Shown here piece by piece: positions 47,914-55,583 of a stretch of 64,000 nucleotides of DNA. Position numbers and translations under genes: made by a program. How positions within the stretch are numbered: the stretch's first letter is position 1; every line of letters begins with the position of its first letter. A model generated the notes under the pieces. That model was not told the DNA's origin, did no database searches, and saw only the letters and a program-made list of their open reading frames with translations. This DNA comes from Burkholderiales bacterium (GTDB lineage: Bacteria; Pseudomonadota; Gammaproteobacteria; Burkholderiales; SG8-39): the NCBI GenBank assembly GCA_027493935.1, contig JAOSJV010000011.1:194811-258810 (forward strand). Direction: 5' to 3'.

Positions 47914-49813
47914 GTAGGAATGACCATTGCTGATCACCCCTCCACGGATCCGGACGAGCGGCTTTCCCGCATCCGGCTCTTGCCTCAGGTGATGACGCCA
48001 AAGCGACGTAGAGGATAGGGATGGCACACGCGCGCAACGGGCAGCCAACGCCGGAGCAGGCGCCGCATGCGCTCCCAGCGCACCCGGCCGCGCTGGCTGC
48101 GCCGGCACAGCGCGCGATGCCAGAGTCGACCGACGTGGAACCGGAACAGATGCAGCGCCGGGCTGTTCATGGGAACCCCGTAATAGCGGAAGTGCCCATC
48201 GACGACCGCGCTCAACCATTGACCCTGCGCAGGGATGGGCGCATGCATGCGTCGCCGCAACTCGGCTTTCACCTCGCGCAGCTTCGCCTGCAGGCGCTTG
48301 CGCATCGTCTGCCGCAGCACCGTGAAGCGTCCATTGCTTCGTTTGGTCGCGCAGATATGCGTGAAGCCAAGGAAGTTGAACGTCTCGGGCTTCCCGAGCC
48401 CCTTGCGTGCACGGCGCTCGGCCGCATACGGGCCGAACTCCAGCAGCCGGGTCTTCTCCGGATGCAGCTCAAGCGCGAACTTGGCCAACCGCTCGGCCAG
48501 TGCCCCGCGGAACCGCTCGGCATCGGACTTCACCTGGAAGCCGAGCGCAATGTCGTCGGCGTATCGCACGACGATCATCTCGCCGCGCGCATGCGTTCGG
48601 CGCCACGCCCGCACCCACAGGTCGAACGCGTAGTGGAGGTAGATGTTGGCCAGGAGCGGCGATGCACTGCCCCCCTGGGGCGTACCCACCTCCGTACGCA
48701 TGCGCTTGCCATCCTCCAGCACGCCGGCGTTCAGCCACTTCTGGATGAGCCGCACGACGCGCCGATCCGCGATGCGGTGCTCGATGAACTTCACCAGCCA
48801 CCCGTGATCGATCGAATCGAAGAAGCCACGGATGTCCACATCGAGTACCCAGTTCACCGGCCTCGTGAGCAGGCCCACGTACAACGCATCCAGGCAATTG
48901 TGCTGGCTGCGCCCGGGGCGAAACCCGTACGAGAAGCCGAGGAAGTCCGTCTCGTAGATGGCGTTCAGCACCTCGACGGCGGCCCGCTGGACGAGCTTGT
49001 CCTCCAGCGCCGTCACCCCAGGCGGGCGTTGCCCGCCGCCGTCTTTGGCGATGTACACCCGACGCACCGGCCTTGCCCGGTACGCGCCCCGCTGGAGCCG
49101 CTCCGAGAGGTCCTGAAGATGCTCCTCCAGTGCCTCGCCGTAGTGACGCCAGGTCTCGCCGTCCACACCCGGGGCGGCTTCCTTCTTCAAGCCGAAGTAG
49201 GCCGTGCGCAGCGTGTCGAGGCTGTAGACATGGTGCAGGAGCGCGGTGAACCGCATCGTCCTGTCCTTCTTTGCCGCTTGACGTACCCGCTCGAGTGCAC
49301 TGCGCACGCCTTCCCGGCTTTGCATCCGGAGCGTGTTTTGCTCTGGCAGGTTCCCTTTGGCCAGACCCCTTCCTCCATCCCCTCCGCGGCCGGTCGCCCG
49401 GCCTTGTTCGGGGACTTCGTCGGTACTGCGGATCTGTCCGACTTCCCTTGTCCGTTCATCATCGGCGTACGTCGATCGACTTCCCGACACGGCCCGCTGT
49501 TCTGGGCGAACAAGGGATCTCCCGGCTCCCGCGCAAGGTGTTTCCGTACGTGCACGGGGTCTGTGACCGCGCAGGGTCCCGACGCATCTTGCGAGATCGA
49601 TGCGCCGGATGTGGCCTTCCGCTTCTCCTTACAGCGTCGGCACCCCGGAGGAAGCTTCTTTCGCGGCTGAATACCCGGCCCGCACGTACCCCTGTCAACG
49701 CTTCGACGCCGCCCTTGTGGGCGACTCCGCATGACTCGGGGCCGGTGTGGGTCGCTACACCTTCACCGTGTAACTCTTTCATTTACAACACCTCGCCGGT
49801 TTAGCCGGCGCAC
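47914..49813 (-). mobile_element. Group II intron, complete, minus strand
   Basis: The 5' end is set at GTGCG (49813-49809, minus strand GTGCGCCGGCTAAACCGGCG). The ~350 nt of domain I-III structure precede a reverse-transcriptase gene. Domain V lies at about 47970-47937 (GAGCCGGATGCGGGAAAGCC, then GCTCGTCCGGATC), and a domain VI hairpin (GGGTGATCAGCAATGGTCA) leads to a 3' end near 47914 (TTCCTAC). Length ~1.9 kb. It is inserted directly 5' of the ribosome-binding site AAGGAGGAG of the carbonic anhydrase gene, antisense to it. The 3' boundary is estimated from typical ends, not from an empty-site comparison. Confidence 0.8.
47985..49459 (-). CDS. Group II intron-encoded reverse transcriptase/maturase (one frame break)
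   Basis: Starts MNGQGKSDRSAVPTKSPNKA at 49459; a missing base near 49366-49376 shifts the frame before LAKGNLPEQNTLRMQSREGV. Reverse-transcriptase blocks follow: GVTALEDKLVQRAAVEVLNA, LGFSYGFRPGRSQHNCLDAL, VDIRGFFDSIDHGWLVKFIE, GTPQGGSASPLLANIYLHYA and the active site IVVRYADDIALGF. Maturase region FNFLGFTHICATKRSNGRF and GHFRYYGVPMNSPAL. The protein ends PYPLRRFGVIT without an HNH endonuclease domain. Active site intact, so mobility is plausible if the frame break is an error. Confidence 0.88.
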
Positions 49814-49826
49814 AAGGAGGAGACAC

Positions 49827-50561
49827 ATGAATCGTCGTCACCTGTTGCTCGCCGCCGCATTGGCCATCGGATCGGCGGCGCCGGCCGCCGCCCAGCACTG
49901 GGGCTACAGCGGCGAGGCTGGCCCGCAGCACTGGGCGAAGATCGACGCCAAGTACGCGATGTGCGGGCTCGGCAGGAACCAGTCGCCGATCGACCTCGAC
50001 GGCTTCGTCGAGGCCGACCTCCAGGCGCTTAAGCTCGGCTACAAGGCGGGCGCCGCCGAGATCGTCAACAACGGCCACACGATCCAGGTCAACTACGCGC
50101 AAGGCAGCATGCTCACCGTCAACGGGCGGAGCTTCGAGCTGAAGCAGTTCCACTTCCACGCGCCGAGCGAGAACCGCGTCGGCGGCAAGCGGTTTCCGCT
50201 CGAGGGGCATCTCGTGCACGCCGACTCGCAGGGCACCCTGGCGGTCGTGGCGGTGATGTTCCAGGAGGGCGCCGCGAACCCGCTGCTCGCCAAGCTGTGG
50301 CAGAAGATGCCGGCGAAGGCCGGCGGCAAGGCCGCGCTGCCGGACGGGCTGAGCGTCGCGCAGCTGCTGCCGGCCGACCGCGACTACTATCGCTTCAACG
50401 GGTCGCTCACCACGCCGCCGTGCTCCGAGGGGGTGTGGTGGCTCGTGATGAAGCAGCCGGTGAGCGTGTCGAAGGCGCAGGTCGAAAAGTTCTCGAAGAC
50501 CCTGGGGTTCGCGAACAACCGGCCGACGCAGCCGATCAATGCACGCACCGTCCTGAAATGA
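49827..50561 (+). CDS. Alpha-class carbonic anhydrase, periplasmic
   Basis: Zinc enzyme for CO2/bicarbonate interconversion. 244 residues from the ATG at 49827 behind a strong AAGGAGGAG ribosome-binding site. Signal peptide (LLLAAALAIGSAAPAAAQ), HWGYSGEAGPQHWAKIDAKY, NQSPIDLDG, zinc histidines in LKQFHFHAPSENRVGG and EGHLVHADSQG, and GSLTTPPCSEGVWWLVMKQP. The Cys pair (CGLG; PPCSEG) for the usual disulfide is present. A group II intron abuts its ribosome-binding site, so transcription from upstream genes would have to cross the intron. Confidence 0.95.
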   Translation: MNRRHLLLAAALAIGSAAPAAAQHWGYSGEAGPQHWAKIDAKYAMCGLGRNQSPIDLDGFVEADLQALKLGYKAGAAEIVNNGHTIQVNYAQGSMLTVNGRSFELKQFHFHAPSENRVGGKRFPLEGHLVHADSQGTLAVVAVMFQEGAANPLLAKLWQKMPAKAGGKAALPDGLSVAQLLPADRDYYRFNGSLTTPPCSEGVWWLVMKQPVSVSKAQVEKFSKTLGFANNRPTQPINARTVLK

Positions 50562-50579
50562 GCGCGGAAGGAACATGCA

Positions 50580-50762
50580 ATGAGCACCTCGATCAGGCGC
50601 AGGCTCGTTGCCTTGATGGCGGGCGCCGTGGCCGCGAGCGCCTCCGCGCTCCTGCATGGGCGCGACCGCGGCGTCAACCAGCCCGGCGCGGCCGGCAACA
50701 CGCATCGGGATGTGGGGATCAACCAGCCGGGCGCGGCCGGGAACCGACGCCGTGTCCGGTGA
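50580..50762 (+). CDS. Small exported protein with NQPGAAGN repeats
   Basis: 60 residues from an ATG preceded by GGAAGGAA. Hydrophobic signal-like start (RLVALMAGAVAASASALLHG), then two copies of G(V/I)NQPGAAGN separated by a short spacer, and a basic end. The DNA shows the direct repeat too (ACCAGCCCGGCGCGGCCGG-type, twice). Family and function not recognised; its position between the carbonic anhydrase and SYLF genes suggests envelope location. Confidence 0.5.
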   Translation: MSTSIRRRLVALMAGAVAASASALLHGRDRGVNQPGAAGNTHRDVGINQPGAAGNRRRVR

Positions 50763-50774
50763 AGCGGAGGTAAC

Positions 50775-51377
50775 GTGGTAGGGATAGACATCCACATCCA
50801 GCGTTTTTCCCGACGGCGATCGCAAGCGCTCGCCGCGTGCGTGACGCTCGCCGTCGCGCTCCTGGCGGGCATCGCGCCCGCAGTGGCGCAGTCCGCGAAG
50901 TCGCCCGCGGCGGCGGAGATCGACCGCAACGTCGATGCCGCGCTGAAGAGCCTGTACGCGAAGACGCCGGCGGCAAAGACGCTCGCCCGCAAGGCGAAGG
51001 GGGTGCTGGTCTTCCCGAGCATCGTCAAGGGCGGGCTCATCGTCGGCGCTCAGTACGGCAAAGGCGCGCTGCGCAAGGGCGGCAAGACGGTGGCGTATTA
51101 CGAAACGGTTTCCGCCTCGTACGGGCTGCAGGCCGGCGTGCAGAAGTTCGGCTATGCGCTCTTCTTCATGAACGACGCGGCGCTCGGCTATCTCGACCGC
51201 AGCGCCGGCTGGGAGATCGGGGTCGGTCCGAGCGTAGTCGTGGTCGACGCCGGCATGGCGAAGGCGCTCACGACGACGACGCTCAAGGACGACGTATACG
51301 CTTTCTTCTTCGACCAGAAGGGCCTGATGGCGGGTCTCGGCCTGCAGGGATCGAAGATCACCCGGTTCCATCCGTGA
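50775..51377 (+). CDS. SYLF/YSC84-domain exported protein
   Basis: 200 residues: N-terminal signal (LAACVTLAVALLAGIAPAVA), then the SYLF lipid-binding domain (AAKTLARKAKGVLVFPSIVK, GGLIVGAQYGKGALRKGGKT, VAYYETVSASYGLQAGVQKF, YALFFMNDAALGYLDRSAG). In bacteria these are periplasmic or outer-membrane-associated proteins of uncertain function that bind phosphoinositide-like lipids in eukaryotic relatives. Starts 12 bp after the previous gene; likely co-transcribed. Confidence 0.85.
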   Translation: MVGIDIHIQRFSRRRSQALAACVTLAVALLAGIAPAVAQSAKSPAAAEIDRNVDAALKSLYAKTPAAKTLARKAKGVLVFPSIVKGGLIVGAQYGKGALRKGGKTVAYYETVSASYGLQAGVQKFGYALFFMNDAALGYLDRSAGWEIGVGPSVVVVDAGMAKALTTTTLKDDVYAFFFDQKGLMAGLGLQGSKITRFHP

Positions 51378-51379
51378 TC

Positions 51380-51722
51380 GGCGAGCGATCTGCTCTACCG
51401 GAACGCCTACGACATCCTCATGCAGGACGTCACCGCGGGCTTCGTCGTCGGCAAGGGCGTCGTCGCCGGCGCGCGCTGCGACCATCTCGCCTTCCGCAAG
51501 CCCGACGTCGACTGGCAGATCTGGATGCGGGAGGGGCCGCGACCGCTGCCTTGCAAGTTCGTGATCACCTCGAAGCGGGTCGCGGGCATGCCTTCGTTCT
51601 CGGTGGTGATGACGGGGTGGAACACCGCGCCGAAGCTCGCGGGCGGCACCTTCACCTTCGCGCCGCCGAAGGATGCGAAGCGCATCGAGTTCCTCCCGCC
51701 CGCCGCCGCGGGCACGAAGTGA
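51380..51722 (+). pseudogene. 5'-truncated DUF2092-type paralogue
   Basis: Directly after the SYLF stop the frame reads SDLLYRNAYDILMQDVTAGF, then GKGVVAGARCDHLAFRKPDV and PPKDAKRIEFLPPAAAGTK. This is closely similar to the last ~110 residues of the protein at 43225 (same DWQIW-REG-RPLP core). The first ~150 residues, including the signal peptide, are missing. An internal ATG at 51420 could initiate a 100-residue piece but would not be exported. Confidence 0.65.
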
Positions 51723-51737
51723 GCGCAGGAGACGAGG

Positions 51738-52159
51738 ATGAGCACGTTCTCGAGACCCATGATGCTCGGCGGCATGCTCGCGTTGCTCTGGTGCGCGGAT
51801 CTCGCTCCCGGAACGCCGTTCCGGGTCCAATGGGTCCCGAGCGCCGAGGCGATCGTCGGCGCCCCGCTGACGCCGGTGAGCTATGCGGGCGTGGCGCGGC
51901 GCACGACGCGCCGCGTGGTGGCGGTCGAAGCCACCGCGGTCACGGCCGCGTCGGCTTCGGCCGCCGCGGCGTCCCAGCAGCAGGCGCAGCAACAGCAGGC
52001 ACAGCAGCAGCAAGCACAGCGGGCACCGTCGTGCCGGGCCTGCCGGCGGGCTGCACGCCGACGCCGATCAAGGGCGTCGAGTACTACAACTGCAGCGGCG
52101 TGTATTACCGGTCGGCGTTCCACGGCAACAATCTGGTGTACGTTGTGAGCCAGCCCTGA
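51738..52159 (+). CDS. Small exported protein, paralogue of 44012-44455 (one frame break)
   Basis: About 140 residues: MSTFSRPMMLGGMLALLWCA start, VGAPLTPVSYAGVARRTTRR almost identical to the paralogue, a poly-Gln/Ala tract encoded by CAG/CAA repeats (51976-52020), then after a frame slip near 52020 the C-terminus PGLPAGCTPTPIKGVEYYNC and SAFHGNNLVYVVSQP. The same order (DUF2092-type then this) as at 43225-44455 shows block duplication. Function unknown. Confidence 0.65.
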
Positions 52160-52205
52160 GCGGCGCTCGCGATCGCCAAGAACGCGCGCTCCGCCGTTCC
52201 GGTTC

Positions 52206-53138
52206 ATGAAGTGCACGCAACCAGGGGGATCCAGGATGCAGCGCGAGATTGCAGTAACGTCGACCGGCGCCGCGGCGCGGGGCGCAGGAGTACGCCGCCG
52301 CCGGCACCGTTGCGCCGCGGCGCTGGCCGGCCTCGCGCTGCTCGCGCCCGTGCAGGCGATGGCGCAGGACCCGGCCGACCGCTGGACCTTCTCGGTGATG
52401 CCGTACCTGTGGCTGCCGAGCGTCGACGGCACGTTGAACTACGGCCCGCCCTCCGCGGGCGGCGCGACCGCCGAGGTGAGCGTCGACGCGAGCACGATCC
52501 TCGACAACCTCGCCTTCGCCATGATGATCGCCGGCGAGGCGCGCAAGGGCCGCTGGCTGGTCGGCACCGACGTGGTCTACCTCGACCTGCACAGCGGGGA
52601 CAGCGCCGTGCGGAGCATCGACTTCAATCCCGGCACCGGACCGATCAACGTCGCCACCACCCAGCTCAACGCGGGGACCCAAAGCAAGCTGAAGGGGGTG
52701 GTGTGGACGCTGGTGGGCGGCTACGCCGCGGTCCAGGCGCCGCGGGCGAGCCTCGAAGCGATCGGCGGATTCCGCTACGTCGGCATCGAGGCGACGACCG
52801 ACTGGCAGCTCACGGCGACGGTCACCGACCCGGGCGGCACCGTCACGTTCGCCCGCACGGGCAGCGCGAAGAAATCCGAGGACGTCTGGGCGGCGATCGT
52901 GGGCGCGAAGGGGCGCGTCAGGCTCGGCGATGGCCACTGGTTCGCGAACTACTACGTCGATCTGGGCGGCGCGTCTTCCACCTTCACTTGGCAGGCGATC
53001 GCCGGCGTCGGGTACGCGTTCAAGTGGGGCGAGGTCGTCTTTGACTACCGGTACCTCGCCTACAACCGGAGCGGCGACAAGCTGATCGACAAGCTAACGT
53101 TCGGCGGCTTCGGGCTCGGCGTGAACTTCAGGTTCTGA
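52206..53138 (+). CDS. Outer-membrane beta-barrel protein
   Basis: 310 residues (or 300 from the ATG at 52236). Basic N-terminus with a signal segment (CAAALAGLALLAPVQAMAQ), then amphipathic beta strands ending with aromatic residues (WTFSVMPYLWLPSVDGTLNY; WLVGTDVVYLDLHSG; EVVFDYRYLAYNRSGDKLID) and a C-terminal phenylalanine (FGLGVNFRF), the usual BAM recognition signal. The closest resemblance is to ~300-residue outer-membrane proteins of unknown function. Likely a small porin or structural barrel. Confidence 0.75.
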   Translation: MKCTQPGGSRMQREIAVTSTGAAARGAGVRRRRHRCAAALAGLALLAPVQAMAQDPADRWTFSVMPYLWLPSVDGTLNYGPPSAGGATAEVSVDASTILDNLAFAMMIAGEARKGRWLVGTDVVYLDLHSGDSAVRSIDFNPGTGPINVATTQLNAGTQSKLKGVVWTLVGGYAAVQAPRASLEAIGGFRYVGIEATTDWQLTATVTDPGGTVTFARTGSAKKSEDVWAAIVGAKGRVRLGDGHWFANYYVDLGGASSTFTWQAIAGVGYAFKWGEVVFDYRYLAYNRSGDKLIDKLTFGGFGLGVNFRF

Positions 53139-53198
53139 GCCGGCGGCGCGGGTGCCTGCACGAGCGCGGCACCCGGTGCCCGATCGGGGAGAGCAGCA

Positions 53199-53668
53199 AT
53201 GAGATCCATCACATCCGCCGCCTTCGGTCTTGCGGCGCTGGCGCTCGCGTGCGCCGCGACGGCGCAGCAGCCGATCGTCTATCCGGCCAAGGGGCAGAGC
53301 CCCAGCAGCAGCAGAAGGACCAGGGCGAATGCCAGGTGTGGGCCACGCAGAGCACCGGGATCGACCCGGTCGCGCTGGCGCAGGCGCCGGCCCAAGCGCA
53401 ATCGGGACCTGCGGTCGGCGGCGGCGAGCGGGCGGGAGGCGCCGCGCGCGGCGCGCTCGGCGGCGCGGCGATCGGCGCGATTGCGGGCGACGCCGGCGAG
53501 GGCGCGGCGATCGGCGCGGTCGTCGGGCTGATGGCGGGCGGGCGGCAGGCGCGCCAGAACCAGCAGAAGCAGCAGCAGCAGGCGCAGTCGCAGCGCCAGC
53601 AGCAGATGAACACCTGGAACCGCGCGGTCGGCGCCTGCCTCGAGGCGCGCGGCTACACGGTTCGCTGA
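53199..53668 (+). CDS. Glycine-zipper exported protein (one frame break)
   Basis: About 155 residues: signal peptide (MRSITSAAFGLAALALACAA), QQPIVYPAKGQSP, then, after a missing C at about 53302, QQQQKDQGECQVWATQSTGI. A glycine zipper (GGAARGALGGAAIGAIAGDA, GAAIGAVVGLMAGG) suited to membrane insertion is followed by a Gln-rich segment and NTWNRAVGACLEARGYTV. Matches YMGG-like/glycine-zipper envelope proteins often found near outer-membrane and SYLF genes. Confidence 0.75.
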
Positions 53669-53680
53669 CCGGGGCAGCCA

Positions 53681-54077
53681 ATGACTCGCTCGAGACTTGC
53701 CGGAGCGCTCGCCGCAGCCTGGATGATGGCGACGTCCGCGCCCGCCGCCGACTTCCGACGGCTCGAAGCGGCTGATCTGCGCCACCGTCGAGGCGCGCGA
53801 CTGCGTGGCGGGCGACGAGTGCTTCAGGGGGCTGCCGGACGAGGTCGGGGCACCCAACTTCGTTCGCATCGACTTCGAGAAGAAGTCGGTCTTCGGCCCG
53901 CACCGGACCACGCCGATCCGCTTCATCGAGAAGGACGAGCACCAGCTTCTCCTCCAGGGCGCCGAGCTCGGATTCGTGTGGGTGATCGCGCTCGACCGGG
54001 AGAGCGGGCGCTTCTCCGCGTCGCTGACCAACCGCGAAGGCGCGTTCGTCCTCTTCGGCGCCTGCACGCCGCTGTAG
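53681..54077 (+). CDS. Small exported protein of unknown function (one frame break)
   Basis: About 131 residues. Signal peptide MTRSRLAGALAAAWMMATSA; after a slip near 53760 it reads DGSKRLICATVEARDCVAGD, ECFRGLPDEVGAPNFVRIDF, HQLLLQGAELGFVWVIALDR and ends FVLFGACTPL. Three or four cysteines suggest disulfides in the periplasm. Family not recognised. Confidence 0.6.
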
Positions 54078-54102
54078 AGACACCGCGCGTGCAGGAGGAC
54101 GC

Positions 54103-54762
54103 TTGATCAGTCCGGCCGCGCCCGACCTCGTCGTCTTCGTTATCGACGACGATCCCTCGCTGCGCCGCGCGCTCGCGCGCCGGCTCCGCGCCGCCGGGCT
54201 GCAGGTCGAGACCTATGCGTCCGCAGAGGCGTTCCTCGACCGCTCGGCCGGCGCCGAGGTCGGCTGCCTCGTGACCGACCTGTGCATGCCGGGCCTGAGC
54301 GGCCTCGACCTCCAGGCCTCGCTCGCACGCTCCGGGCACACGCTGCCGATGGTGTTCATCAGCGGCCACGGCGACGTGCGCACGAGCGTGCAAGCGATGA
54401 AGGCGGGCGCCGTGACCTTCCTGCCGAAGCCGTTCACCGACGGCGAGTTCCTGGCGGCGGTCCGGGAAGCGCTCGCGCGCAGCGCGGAGCTCACGAGCGT
54501 CCGCAGGGACTGTGCGTCGCTGAGCGCCCGCTACCAGGTGTTGACGGCGCGCGAGCGCGAAGTGTTCGCGCTGGTGACGGCCGGGCTGCTGAACAAGCTC
54601 GTCGCCGATCGCCTGGGCATCGCCGAGAAGACGGTCAAGATCCATCGCGGACGCGTGATGGAAAAGATGGGCGCCGCTTCGGTCGCCGACCTGGTGCGGA
54701 TGGCCGAGCGCCTGGCCTTGCCCGCCGAAGGGGCGAGGGCCTCCGCACAGCGCCGCCCCTGA
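54103..54762 (+). CDS. FixJ-family response regulator
   Basis: 219 residues from a TTG at 54103 that follows AGGAGG by 4 bp. Receiver: VFVIDDDPSLRRALARRL, phospho-Asp in CLVTDLCMPGLSGLDL, Lys in FLPKPFTDGEFLAAV. LuxR/FixJ HTH: LTAREREVFALVTAGLLNKL, VADRLGIAEKTVKIHRGRVM. The recognition helix differs by only two residues from that of the kinase fusion at 55584-58068, so both probably bind the same DNA. It ends the exported-protein block; no cognate stand-alone kinase is adjacent other than that fusion. Confidence 0.9.
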   Translation: MISPAAPDLVVFVIDDDPSLRRALARRLRAAGLQVETYASAEAFLDRSAGAEVGCLVTDLCMPGLSGLDLQASLARSGHTLPMVFISGHGDVRTSVQAMKAGAVTFLPKPFTDGEFLAAVREALARSAELTSVRRDCASLSARYQVLTAREREVFALVTAGLLNKLVADRLGIAEKTVKIHRGRVMEKMGAASVADLVRMAERLALPAEGARASAQRRP

Positions 54763-54806
54763 CTGCGCTCGCCGGCGGCTTGCCGGCACGACGGCTTGCG
54801 CATGCC

Positions 54807-55316
54807 TCAGTCCGTTTGCGCCCGCGCACCGAAGAAGAGCGCCCTCGCCTCGTCCTTCCCGAGGGCGCGCACGAGCTCGACCGCGGCGCAGTACCCGAGC
54901 AGCGCGAAGGCGATCCAGATCTGGACCGCCCAGAAATGGGGCCACGAGACCTCCTCGAGCATCTTCTCGCCGGCCGCGCCGGCGCTGCCGTACTTGCGCC
55001 ATAGCCGGAGGAGCTCCTCCAGATACCGGAAGGCGAGCGTGATGACGCCGTAGATCAGGCTCTTCCAGACGATCGAGTAGACGAGACGGCGCTTGGCGAA
55101 CGCGTCGGTGAACGGCAGCGCGTCGGCGAGGAGGATCGCCTTGGCGACGAGCAGCGCCCCGACTGCGGCAACCGCCGTGCCTCCCACGGTGAGGTGATGC
55201 TCCTCCAGCACGAGCGCCAGGGTGAGCCGGCTCACGCCGAAGACGGCGCAGAAGAACAAGAAGGCCGGAATCGCCTCGCGCATCTCGCGCGCGATCAGAC
55301 CGAGTAATCTTCTCAT
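54807..55316 (-). CDS. Small multispanning membrane protein
   Basis: 169 residues with about four hydrophobic segments (AIPAFLFFCAVFGVSRLTLA; TAVAAVGALLVAKAILLADA; LVYSIVWKSLIYGVITLAFR; AVQIWIAFALLGYCAAVELV). No domain recognised. Lies between the two FixJ-type regulators; motif copy B is about 210 bp upstream in the orientation toward it. Confidence 0.65.
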   Translation of the reverse strand: MRRLLGLIAREMREAIPAFLFFCAVFGVSRLTLALVLEEHHLTVGGTAVAAVGALLVAKAILLADALPFTDAFAKRRLVYSIVWKSLIYGVITLAFRYLEELLRLWRKYGSAGAAGEKMLEEVSWPHFWAVQIWIAFALLGYCAAVELVRALGKDEARALFFGARAQTD

Positions 55317-55344
55317 GGTGGACTCGCGAAGGCCGGTCGCCTCA

Positions 55345-55452
55345 ACCCGGATTTCTCACAGGACCGCCCCGGTCATCGCGGAAAGTGGTGCTGAACAGGG
55401 CAGTGGATGAGCTTGGTTCGAAGACGGTCGATCGCTTGTGAGAAACCCGGGT
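55345..55452. mobile_element. MITE-like element, 108 bp with 16-bp terminal inverted repeats
   Basis: ACCCGGATTTCTCACA (55345-55360) and TGTGAGAAACCCGGGT (55437-55452) are inverted copies with 15 of 16 matches, bracketing 76 bp of non-coding sequence. Size and structure fit a miniature inverted-repeat element; the ends resemble IS termini, but no transposase is in the window. No clear target duplication seen. Confidence 0.5.
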
Positions 55453-55527
55453 CAATGGCTTCGGCAGGATCCGGCCGACGGCCGCGACGAAACCGTCATC
55501 GGAGTATCCACGCCGGCGCCGCGGCGG

Positions 55528-55547
55528 GAAATACGACCTTGGTGCCA
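55528..55547 (-). promoter_or_regulatory. Conserved 20-bp motif, copy B
   Basis: On the minus strand TGGCACCAAGGTCGTATTTC. Oriented toward the membrane-protein gene that starts at 55316; it also lies just beyond the stop of the kinase fusion gene. Confidence 0.5.
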
Positions 55548-55583
55548 TGGTGCCACGCGGAGACTGCGCGGCATTCCGCCGGC

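Noticed and set aside
48021-49670. A 549-codon plus-strand frame across the group II intron
   Set aside because: Antisense to the reverse transcriptase, which carries the YADD active site; no independent coding features.
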